DNA of 47,035 nt, taken from Methanomicrobia archaeon DTU008 (GTDB lineage Archaea > Thermoplasmatota > Thermoplasmata > Methanomassiliicoccales > Methanomassiliicoccaceae). Location of the stretch: NCBI GenBank assembly GCA_001512965.1, contig LFRW01000002.1, forward strand, positions 54,129-101,163, given 5' to 3'. Shown piece by piece: positions 18,115-25,301 of this stretch (the stretch's first letter is position 1; every line of letters starts with the position of its first letter). The notes under the pieces are model-generated. The model was not told the DNA's origin. It ran no database searches and was given only the letters and a program-made list of their open reading frames with translations. A program made the translations under genes and the position numbers.

Positions 18115-18133
18115 ATTGATCAAATGGATCATT
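18115..18133. promoter_or_regulatory. Inverted repeat between TATA-like box and Fic start
   Basis: ATTGATC-AAATG-GATCATT is an imperfect palindrome with perfect 5-base arms TGATC/GATCA. It lies directly upstream of the Fic start codon and below a TATA-like AATTAAAT near 18132-18140. That is where a repressor would block transcription; the winged helix of Fic itself is a candidate. Confidence 0.35.
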
Positions 18134-18309
18134 TAATTGCGGATATGCATTGCTGAATTAGGCTGTTCGATCGGCGTGATCAGTTAACCTGATATTCCAT
18201 CCATAAATGAACGCCCTAGGGGATGAGATGGCATGGGTTGAGAGATTGCATATCAATAGGCGCGAAGGGCGGCCATGTTCAGTCGACTCGATCGTGAGAA
18301 CGGTGCATC

Positions 18310-19344
18310 TCAATCCGCCGACGCCGGTCGTCCGCTCGCCGCAGGCCTCTTTGTCGTGGTGAAGCTCTCCGACGGCAACGTCCTTTCCTCCTCCTCAAGC
18401 AGATCGCCGATGATGGGAGTGAACGGGTCCATGAACGCCCCGAGCATGCCCGATGCCCGAAGACGCTCCACGTCCGTCTCGGTTATGCCACCACCAAGAA
18501 TGAACTTGGCGTCCAGCCTCTCCAGGCGGGCCAACATGTCGGCGTCAGGACCGTTCCTCCTCCCCAGTCGCGGCAGGTCGATGACGCCGATCTCCTCGTA
18601 GCCGATGTCCACCAGTTCCGCCACTGCCGTCTCCAGCTTCTCCGGTCCCGATCGGCGCGACGGCCAGAGCACCTTTCGGTCGTAATGGATGCACGGTACC
18701 GCGCGGTCCGTCAGCTCGAAAGCTTCCTCGAAAAGCTCCAGTCCAGGGGCGGTCAGCGTGCCGATGATGCCCCTGGAAACGTCCATGGTGAACGAGTCGA
18801 ACACATCCTGCACGGACCGCATGCCAAGGTCCAGCCACACCTGGTATCTGGAGCGCACCAGCTTCTTCAACACCTCGAAGTTGGGATGGCCATCCCTTAT
18901 TCCTGAGAGGTCCCACAGCGCTATCTCCTTCGCCGAGTATCGTGGCGAGTCCACCGCCCTCCAGTAGCGGATGAACTTCGCCCTTTGTCCAACTGGCTCG
19001 ATGCGGCCGTTCCTCCACTCCGCCTCCGTCACGTCGGCTATCTGCCCGACAGGAAGGTCGATGACCGGGACGCGAAATAGCGTGAACGTGTCCACCGGCA
19101 GAATCGGGACTTGATAGAAGGTCTGAGTGCTATCGTCCACATTGCCAGACAGGCTGCGTTGAAACGCCTTCAGCTCGTCAAGCGTGTCGAAGTCCAGCGG
19201 GACTGCGGTCTTCCCACAATTCCGGCATATGTATCCGCCATCATTGTGGTCCACCCACGGCAACGGCCCTCCGAACAGAAGCGCAGGATGAGTGTCCATG
19301 CTCCCGCAGTATGGGCATGCGCGGATGGTCACCTTTTCAGCCAT
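18310..19344 (-). CDS. Zinc-ribbon protein fused to a HisA-like TIM barrel
   Basis: A 344-residue protein. The N-terminus has a zinc ribbon: C10 and C13 (CPYCG), C40 and C43 (CRNCG). From about residue 90 it resembles the HisA/HisF barrel of archaeal proFAR-isomerase-related proteins: VPVIDLPVGQIADV near the first strand, LDLGMRS, GVIDLPRLGRRNGPD with the second acid, and ILGGGITETDVERL in the phosphate-binding half. Both HisA-type aspartates appear to be kept. It is not next to histidine genes, so another aminoaldose isomerisation or a different role is likely. ATG 19344 is chosen because a TATA-like box lies about 28 bases upstream; an in-frame TTG occurs at 19368. Confidence 0.72.
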   Translation of the reverse strand: MAEKVTIRACPYCGSMDTHPALLFGGPLPWVDHNDGGYICRNCGKTAVPLDFDTLDELKAFQRSLSGNVDDSTQTFYQVPILPVDTFTLFRVPVIDLPVGQIADVTEAEWRNGRIEPVGQRAKFIRYWRAVDSPRYSAKEIALWDLSGIRDGHPNFEVLKKLVRSRYQVWLDLGMRSVQDVFDSFTMDVSRGIIGTLTAPGLELFEEAFELTDRAVPCIHYDRKVLWPSRRSGPEKLETAVAELVDIGYEEIGVIDLPRLGRRNGPDADMLARLERLDAKFILGGGITETDVERLRASGMLGAFMDPFTPIIGDLLEEEERTLPSESFTTTKRPAASGRPASAD

Positions 19345-19366
19345 GCCCCACCCATCTTCGCCATGC

Positions 19367-19378
19367 AATTATAACTTT
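19367..19378 (-). promoter_or_regulatory. TATA-like box for the zinc-ribbon/HisA-like gene
   Basis: On the minus strand AAGTTATAATTG lies about 28 bases before ATG 19344, fitting a leaderless start. It overlaps the end of the MFS gene region, so the two genes can be transcribed separately. A decayed copy of this promoter and start lies at 20876-20948. Confidence 0.5.
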
Positions 19379-19379
19379 G

Positions 19380-20852
19380 TCATTCTGGCCCCCGATCCTC
19401 GGCCACGAGGTCGTCGACCGAGCATGTCTCCCGAGGTCGGAGGACGATGCTGGCCGCCAGCCCGATGAGCGCGAACAGCAGCCCCGCGGTCCACGCATTG
19501 ACGTATCCCTGTTCGGTGTACAGCACCATGCTTCCGAAGGCGACGGTGTTGGTGGCCAGGATGGCGGTCGCTAGCACTGGGCCGACGGAGCCACCGATGA
19601 TGCGGAACAGTGTGTTCATGCCCGAGGCCACTCCGAACTCGCTCTTGGGGCAGGACTCCACCACCACGTTGATCAGGGACACCATGCACAGCGCGGTGCC
19701 AGCCCCCAGGATGGTCTGGGACAGCGTCAGTTCGATGAAGTTGGAGTGTAGGAAGATCAGCGAGACGAAGCCGACCGCCATGATGGCCATGCCAGTGATG
19801 AGAACCTTGAAGGCCCCGGTGCGGCGGGCCTGCATGCCGCCGATGCCGCTGAATATCAGCGTGGCGATGGCGTTCGGAAGCATGTAGATGCCCACCTGCA
19901 ACGTGTCCTCGAGGCCGAACAGCCCGCCCGCGAACTGGGGTGTCATCAGGAAGAACGGCAGGGTCTGGAACACCATGAACATGGTGATGCCGACGAACAG
20001 CGCAGCCACGTTGGCGCCGATGATGCCCCTGCTCCTGAACAGGCTGGGGCGCATGATGGGCTCCCTGACCTTCCGCTCCACCAGCACGAAGGCGGCCAGC
20101 AGAACGACCGATAGGACGATGGGGACGATGAACCCGGAGCTGCTCCAGCCCTGCTCCTCACCTTGTACCAATGAAAGCAGGAACAGGAAGACGCCGCTGC
20201 CCAGCAGGAATGCTCCTGGAACGTCCAGGGAACCTCTCGCTGAGAAGGCCGGCTCCTTGATGAGGTAGGCGGAAGCGACAGTGAGGGCTAGGAACGGCAT
20301 GGTGACGGCGTAGAACGCGTCGTTCCACCTTCCGACCGAGGTGATCCATCCTCCGCCAATCAGGCCTATGCTCACTCCTACGGCGAACATCGAGGGTATG
20401 ATACCGATGGCCATAGGCACCTTGGCCGGCGGGAAGGTGTCGCGGACGATGCCGAAGGCCAGCGTGAACATGCCCATCCCCACGCCCTGCAGGGCGCGGA
20501 AGAACAGCAGCACGAATATGGATGGGGCGCCGAACAGCGCCTCCGATATGGCGATCGAGAAGCCCCCGCCCAGCAACGCGATGAGATACAGGACCATGAC
20601 GGCGATGAGCACGCGCTTCTTGCCGTACATGTCCCCCAGGCGGCCGACCAGGGGCGTCACCACGGCGCCCACCAGCATATAGATGGACAGCACCCAGGGG
20701 ATCCATCCCGCTTGCTGAGGGAAGTCACGCACCATGGCCGGCAGCGCCGGGACGAGCATGATCTCCACGAACATCGTCATCAAGGCCAACGAGGCTAGGA
20801 CCGCCAGGATGGTCCGTTCGCGATTCCTCTGAACATTAGCTGAAGGGTTCAC
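19380..20852 (-). CDS. DHA2-type MFS drug exporter, 14 transmembrane segments
   Basis: A 490-residue major facilitator protein of the EmrB/QacA drug:H+ antiporter class. The loop motif GRLGDMYGKKRVL after the second helix and the antiporter motif region near helix 5 (GIIPSMFAVGVSIGLIGGGWIT) are visible, and the length fits 14 helices. It should export hydrophobic compounds using the proton gradient. The start is GTG 20852 and is preceded directly by a 17-base palindrome. That suggests control by a repressor which is not encoded next to it. The product is followed by the zinc-ribbon/HisA-like gene, which has its own promoter. Confidence 0.9.
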   Translation of the reverse strand: MNPSANVQRNRERTILAVLASLALMTMFVEIMLVPALPAMVRDFPQQAGWIPWVLSIYMLVGAVVTPLVGRLGDMYGKKRVLIAVMVLYLIALLGGGFSIAISEALFGAPSIFVLLFFRALQGVGMGMFTLAFGIVRDTFPPAKVPMAIGIIPSMFAVGVSIGLIGGGWITSVGRWNDAFYAVTMPFLALTVASAYLIKEPAFSARGSLDVPGAFLLGSGVFLFLLSLVQGEEQGWSSSGFIVPIVLSVVLLAAFVLVERKVREPIMRPSLFRSRGIIGANVAALFVGITMFMVFQTLPFFLMTPQFAGGLFGLEDTLQVGIYMLPNAIATLIFSGIGGMQARRTGAFKVLITGMAIMAVGFVSLIFLHSNFIELTLSQTILGAGTALCMVSLINVVVESCPKSEFGVASGMNTLFRIIGGSVGPVLATAILATNTVAFGSMVLYTEQGYVNAWTAGLLFALIGLAASIVLRPRETCSVDDLVAEDRGPE

Positions 20853-20868
20853 TATCGGGTTCCGATAG
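20852..20868. promoter_or_regulatory. Perfect palindrome at the MFS start, likely operator
   Basis: CTATCGG-GTT-CCGATAG has 7-base perfect arms and a 3-base centre. It ends on the GTG start codon of the exporter, and the TATA-like TTAAAATAG lies just upstream (about 20876-20884). A bound repressor would cover the start of transcription. Confidence 0.55.
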
Positions 20869-20875
20869 AGTGTGA

Positions 20876-20948
20876 CTATTTTAACATGATGGTCATCTTT
20901 TCAGCCATGGCTAATGCATCCCTGCCATGCAATCATGACTTCATCCTA
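20876..20948 (-). pseudogene. Relic copy of the promoter and first codons of the zinc-ribbon/HisA-like gene
   Basis: Read on the minus strand, 20908-20876 encodes MAEKMTIMLK and a stop, against MAEKVTIRAC at the true gene (start 19344). Upstream DNA also matches: the words GCCATGCAAT and CTTTTCAGCCATG (plus strand) occur in both copies in the same order and spacing, over about 60 bases. The TATA-like AGTTATAATT of the true copy reads AGTCATGATT here, so the promoter looks dead. Confidence 0.6.
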
Positions 20949-21224
20949 TGGGCGCATAATGGCTCCCCGATGCCACTGGATGGACTTGATTGAAACAGTT
21001 GAACTGACTATGGCCCACCAGGGGAAGATGTATGTCGATGTGAACTGCCCTTTTACTGCCGTCCAACGGCCACTTACACCATGTGATGGGTCATGAGCTA
21101 TTGTGGATTGAAACGCCGTTTAGAACGATCATGACTTGATGCCCTATCATCTCTTGTCGTAAAGACACGACATCGATGGCACCTGATCAGGACTCGAGGG
21201 CCGCTTGGTCGTATCATGTCATTG

Positions 21225-21294
21225 CAATGCACACATATCGCTTCGCTGTGGAACATGGCCAAATGCCTCTGATCGGTATTTCAATGCACATATC
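21225..21294 (+). repeat. Imperfect direct repeat upstream of the DUF2206 gene
   Basis: CAATGCACACATATC at 21225-21239 and CAATGCACATATC at 21282-21294 differ by a 2-base insertion. The second copy touches the TATA-like box of the gene starting at 21334, so they could be activator sites. Confidence 0.3.
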
Positions 21295-21333
21295 TATTAA
21301 TCCCAGGATTATTTCCTGTGACATCTAACATGC

Positions 21334-23571
21334 ATGGCCGTTATGATGGTATGGACGACCGTTTATAATTCAATTAAAAAAAATCGATCCTTGCTTATCT
21401 GCATCCTTAGCTTGGAGGTAATAATAGTCGCATTGTCATTGCTCGAACCATATGGCCTTGTAGCGTCTTTCGTAAGGCCAATGGTGGCCGTCCCGTTCAT
21501 ACTGTTCTTGCCCGGATTCCTATTGCTCAGACGATTGAAGCCAGAGGGAGCAGGGATTGCATGGACGATCATCTTCTCCGTGGGCTTAAGCATAGTATTG
21601 ATATTTTTCATCGGTCTGCTGATAAATTTCCTTCTTCCGCTTTGTGGTGTAACGAATCCTTTCACTGAAACATATGTCCTCCCGATAGTACTCATAACGG
21701 TGACCATTCTGGGATTGGTCGATCGAGGAGGCTGGGACACCGCACGTCTCAGGTCAATTCCCCCCCTGATTCTTGAGAACCGCTCTTACATTCTTTTCAT
21801 CGCTCTGTTGCCACTATTATCTGTACTAGGCACCATCATTTTCAATCTATATGAAAATAATATAATAAACATAATCATTTTATTATATGCAGCATCAATA
21901 ATAGTATCATCTAGTGTGAGGAAGTGGTCCCATCCTGAACTCTATCCGTTCATTGTCTGGGCGTTCTCGATTGCACTACTGCTGAACCGATCTCTTGTTT
22001 ATGAATATCCATGGGGATGGGACATCCAGATCGAGTTCTTCTTGAGCAATCTTGTCGTTACGAACGGCTATTGGGACATCAACATCCCCATCATAGTCAA
22101 CAGCATGCTCAGCGTCACGATCCTAGCTCCAATGATATCGATGTTCGGCGGATTGGACCTGATCTCCGTTTATAAAGTGATATATCCGTTGATATTCTCA
22201 TTATTGCCTATTGGCCTTTATCAATTATTCAGATCACAGTTTGATCAACGGATCGCACTCTTCGCCTGCTTCTTCTTCGCATCATTGTTCGTTTTCCATG
22301 GGGAAATGCTACAAGTAGCAAGGCAACAGATCGCCGAGCTGTTTCTGCTGTTGGTGCTCCTTCTTGTTTACGCGTCAGAGTTGAAACAAACGTACAGATT
22401 GATGTTATCAGTCATATTCATTCTATCAATCGTCATATCTCACTATGGCCTCACATACATCACGATATTGGCAGCCCTGATCTCGGTCATATTGCTGATT
22501 CTAATAAGGGCCATCTTCCGGTATCTGAACAGTTCATCAGGTCAGATTCATGAGGGATCGAACAATGGCAATGCTCTGGTGGAATTCCTCAGGCCATTGG
22601 CCAAGGTAAAGATCGGTCGCAGGAATTTGTACGTCTTTTCAGCCTTAATATTGCTCACAATACTGTGGTATTTTTTCTCCTCGGGTTCCTCCCTATATCT
22701 CCAGATTGTTTCCCTCATTGACAGCATGGTAGAGCAGTTGTTTTCATCGGGGAGTGGAGCAATATCGTCTGGAGGCACTACCTCATTAAGCGTCTCTTTC
22801 TTCCGTGAAATAACGATTTTGCTCTACGTGTTCACGCAATTTTCATTGGTAATCGGCGTCATCCACACCATCGTTGGACGGGATAGATATAGGATCCAAC
22901 CTAGTTACATCATCATCTCCTTCTCAATGCTAATGATCCTGGCCCTATGTCTCTTCATACCAAACTTTGCTAACGCATTGAACTCTTCCAGGTTCTTCCA
23001 TATCGGTCTGGTTGTCCTAGCACCATACGTCATCATCGGAATCATCGAAATTTGGAATTCATTGAGAACGATATGTAGCAAGATCTCTCGAACAATACGA
23101 GCTTCTGATACATATATGACTGGCCATTTTCATTTCGCAGCCATCATCTTGGCGATCTTCCTCCTTTTCGATACTGGTCTTGTCTATGAGGTTGCAGGAG
23201 AGCCGGCATCATCCATCGCCCTGGACCCTGATATGGACTACAATCGGAACAGCGACAGTCAATATACGGCCAGTAAGTGGATCAATTCGATGAGGGTTGA
23301 TGAGCTCATATATGCAGATGGCTATAGGAGGGAGATAGTCTCCAGTGCTAACTCGATAAATAATTTAAGATTCTTGCCGATGGAAATAAATAGCATCGAC
23401 CCAGGCTCTTACATATATTATGGGACATATAATATTAACATGGATGCGATCCTGGTCACCAGGGAGGCAAGTGGCCAAATGGAAGATAAGTATGTAGAAG
23501 CTGACGAGCGTTCATTCGATGCAAGAAAGACGTACGACAGCAATGGCGCACATCTGTATCAACGATATTGA
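21334..23571 (+). CDS. DUF2206-like large polytopic membrane protein
   Basis: A 745-residue protein with roughly 15 hydrophobic helices and a soluble C-terminal part from about 630. It resembles the archaeal DUF2206 family and is a paralogue of the gene at 27787: both have an N-terminal DHGL/PYGL...FLPGFLLLRRL-type region, an extracytoplasmic loop with an acidic residue (WGWDIQIEF here), the word NGYWD, and SHYGLTYI/SHYAIVAI in a later helix. The first large loop with acidic residues is reminiscent of GT-C glycosyltransferases, so transfer of lipid-linked sugars outside the cell is possible but unproven. It is AT-rich compared with the left flank. Confidence 0.72.
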   Translation: MAVMMVWTTVYNSIKKNRSLLICILSLEVIIVALSLLEPYGLVASFVRPMVAVPFILFLPGFLLLRRLKPEGAGIAWTIIFSVGLSIVLIFFIGLLINFLLPLCGVTNPFTETYVLPIVLITVTILGLVDRGGWDTARLRSIPPLILENRSYILFIALLPLLSVLGTIIFNLYENNIINIIILLYAASIIVSSSVRKWSHPELYPFIVWAFSIALLLNRSLVYEYPWGWDIQIEFFLSNLVVTNGYWDINIPIIVNSMLSVTILAPMISMFGGLDLISVYKVIYPLIFSLLPIGLYQLFRSQFDQRIALFACFFFASLFVFHGEMLQVARQQIAELFLLLVLLLVYASELKQTYRLMLSVIFILSIVISHYGLTYITILAALISVILLILIRAIFRYLNSSSGQIHEGSNNGNALVEFLRPLAKVKIGRRNLYVFSALILLTILWYFFSSGSSLYLQIVSLIDSMVEQLFSSGSGAISSGGTTSLSVSFFREITILLYVFTQFSLVIGVIHTIVGRDRYRIQPSYIIISFSMLMILALCLFIPNFANALNSSRFFHIGLVVLAPYVIIGIIEIWNSLRTICSKISRTIRASDTYMTGHFHFAAIILAIFLLFDTGLVYEVAGEPASSIALDPDMDYNRNSDSQYTASKWINSMRVDELIYADGYRREIVSSANSINNLRFLPMEINSIDPGSYIYYGTYNINMDAILVTREASGQMEDKYVEADERSFDARKTYDSNGAHLYQRY

Positions 23572-23643
23572 CCCTATCTGCTGATGATAACGTTCGACCG
23601 CATCATTCTACGCTCTCAATATGCCGTTGAAGCCATCATCTAG

Positions 23644-23678
23644 AGGGGTCTGGCCCCTTGTTCAACCATGGTCTGTTT
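23644..23678 (+). terminator. Hairpin plus T-run after the DUF2206 gene
   Basis: AGGGG-TCTGG-CCCCT forms a short hairpin, followed about 13 bases later by GTCTGTTTTTA. It lies 73 bases after the stop codon and fits transcription ending on the plus strand. Confidence 0.4.
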
Positions 23679-23802
23679 TTATCCACATAAATTGAACATT
23701 CTCATCGAGTGCGCAACCATTCCGATCCCATCCCCCTGACGGGGCGAAACATGTCCTCCAGCCCCTTGCACATGACGAATGGACACATCAAGTAGCGACT
23801 GG

Positions 23803-23835
23803 TCACTCCTCAAGAGACTCATCAGGAGTGATGAG
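23803..23835 (-). terminator. Overlapping alternative hairpins after rfbC
   Basis: TCACTCCT (23803-23810) pairs perfectly with AGGAGTGA (23824-23831). CTCATC (23818-23823) pairs perfectly with GATGAG (23830-23835). The two structures share bases, so only one can form at a time. They start 8 bases after the rfbC stop. A terminator or RNA-stability element is likely; there is no strong U-tract. Confidence 0.35.
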
Positions 23836-23843
23836 ATGGACGG

Positions 23844-24311
23844 TCACCCCATCCTCACATCCCAATCGTACGGTATCTCATCGGTGTCGTACGGCAGCCG
23901 GTACTCATCTGGCTCTTCGTAATTGTAGAGTTCCGTCGGTGCGTTTATTATCCATGCCTCCTCGGTAGATATGCCCTTGAAACCGTGATAAACGCCCTTG
24001 GGGATCTTCACCAGAATGGGATTGCGTTCGCCCATGTGGAACTCGTTTATCATCCCCTTGGTAGGGGAACCGTCACGGGCGTCGAACAATACGACCTTGG
24101 CCATGCCGCGAATGCAAACGAAATGATCATCCTGCTTCTTGTGATAGTGCCACGCCTTGACGATCCCGGGGTAGCAAGCGGTAATGTACATCTGGCCGAA
24201 TCGTTCGAACTCCGGCCAGTCGGAGCGCAGCATCTCCATTAGCCAACCCCTTTCGTCGGGGATCGGACGCAGTTGCCTGACCATGACGCCATCGATTAGC
24301 TGTTTGGCCAT
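23844..24311 (-). CDS. rfbC: dTDP-4-dehydrorhamnose 3,5-epimerase-like cupin
   Basis: A 155-residue cupin of the RmlC family, shorter than the usual 180 or so. It shows RPIPDERGWLMEMLRSDWPEF at the N-terminus, the cupin segment KAWHYHKKQDDHFVCIRGMAKVVLFDAR and IPKGVYHGFKG, and a C-terminal PYDTDEIPYDW. The usual RG-x-H active-site context is replaced by KAWHYH, so it is a divergent member. Placement beside rfbD and rfbA supports the epimerase step to dTDP-L-rhamnose. It is transcribed divergently from rfbD across 95 bases. Confidence 0.78.
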   Translation of the reverse strand: MAKQLIDGVMVRQLRPIPDERGWLMEMLRSDWPEFERFGQMYITACYPGIVKAWHYHKKQDDHFVCIRGMAKVVLFDARDGSPTKGMINEFHMGERNPILVKIPKGVYHGFKGISTEEAWIINAPTELYNYEEPDEYRLPYDTDEIPYDWDVRMG

Positions 24312-24406
24312 GATATCCCATTATAATCATATGCTTGAGAAATAAAACTGTTGGCGAACCCCATGGGACGTGAAGGTTATCATCAACATCATACAATAAT
24401 GCCTTC

Positions 24407-25297
24407 ATGAAGCGGGCGATGATCATCGGAGCGGCCGGACTTCTGGGCCAGTATCTAACCGCCAGGGCGGCGGCGCGTGGGCTGAACGTCACGGCGACAT
24501 TCAACCGCACTAGGCCAGAGCAGAAGGAGATCCCGCTGGTGCATCTAGACATCACCGATGCCATCGCCGTCGAGACGGCCATATATAAGGCCGACCCGGA
24601 CGTGGTCTTCCTTCCATCTGCGCTGACGAACGTTGATGAATGCGAGAAGTTCCCTCAGAAGGCCTGGGCCATAAATGCCGAAGGGACTCTCAACGTGGCC
24701 TCTGCATGCAAGGTCGCTGGTGCGAGGCTGTTCTACATCTCCACCGATTATGTCTTCAATGGCGAGAAGGGAGGGAAATACTACGAGTTCGATACGCCAG
24801 ATCCGGTCAACGTGTACGGGCAGACCAAGCTGGAAGGGGAGCGGCTGACGGTCGATGCCGACCGCCGCAACATCGTAGCCCGCGTCTCCGTCCTATACGG
24901 CTGGAACCGCGTCTCCGAGAAAACTAACTTCGTCACATGGGTGATAAACGAACTGAGGCAGGGGAGGGAGGTGAAATTGTTCGGTGACCAATATGTGACG
25001 CCGACGTATGCACCCAACGCCGCTGATGTGATGCTGACTATGGCGGAGGGCAATGCCGTTGGCATTTATCACGTCGCAGGACCGAACTGCCTGAGCCGCT
25101 ACGAGATGGGGATCCATATCGCGGAAGCGTTCGGCTTCGACACATCACTGTGCAAGAAGGTCAGGACCGAAGACGTCCCATTAATGGCCAAGAGGGGGAA
25201 GCTTACATGTCTTGACATTAACAGGGTTCAAGCAGAATTTAATATCGATATGGACGCTTTCACCACTGGCCTCGCCGATATGAGGGCCACCGAGTGA
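24407..25297 (+). CDS. rfbD: dTDP-4-dehydrorhamnose reductase
   Basis: A 296-residue SDR enzyme that reduces dTDP-4-keto-L-rhamnose to dTDP-L-rhamnose. The NAD(P) loop reads IIGAAGLLGQYL, the substrate region has STDYVFNGEKG, and the catalytic Y-x3-K is in VYGQTKLEGE. Later family segments are VARVSVLYGW and GIYHVAGPNCLSRYEMG. Length is normal. The stop is 4 bases before the rfbA start, so the two are co-transcribed. It makes the last product of the pathway, the donor for rhamnosyltransferases. Confidence 0.92.
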   Translation: MKRAMIIGAAGLLGQYLTARAAARGLNVTATFNRTRPEQKEIPLVHLDITDAIAVETAIYKADPDVVFLPSALTNVDECEKFPQKAWAINAEGTLNVASACKVAGARLFYISTDYVFNGEKGGKYYEFDTPDPVNVYGQTKLEGERLTVDADRRNIVARVSVLYGWNRVSEKTNFVTWVINELRQGREVKLFGDQYVTPTYAPNAADVMLTMAEGNAVGIYHVAGPNCLSRYEMGIHIAEAFGFDTSLCKKVRTEDVPLMAKRGKLTCLDINRVQAEFNIDMDAFTTGLADMRATE

Positions 25298-25301
25298 TGT
25301 C

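Larger units (their letters stand above)
20853..21333. other. Divergent intergenic region, 481 bases
   Basis: It holds, left to right: the exporter operator and TATA-like box, a decayed copy of the 5' end of the zinc-ribbon/HisA-like gene, about 250 bases with no recognisable feature, a direct repeat at 21225-21294, and a TATA-like TATTAATC near 21294-21301 for the DUF2206 gene. Two ATTGAAAC words occur, at about 20989 and 21107, but form no array. Confidence 0.5.

Noticed and set aside
20914-21096. A 60-codon plus-strand frame
   Set aside because: It crosses the relic of a promoter duplication and shows no protein-like features or ribosome site.
20985-21120. Two ATTGAAAC words, as at the end of many archaeal CRISPR repeats
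   Set aside because: Only two copies, about 119 bases apart, with no further shared repeat sequence and no spacer pattern or cas genes.
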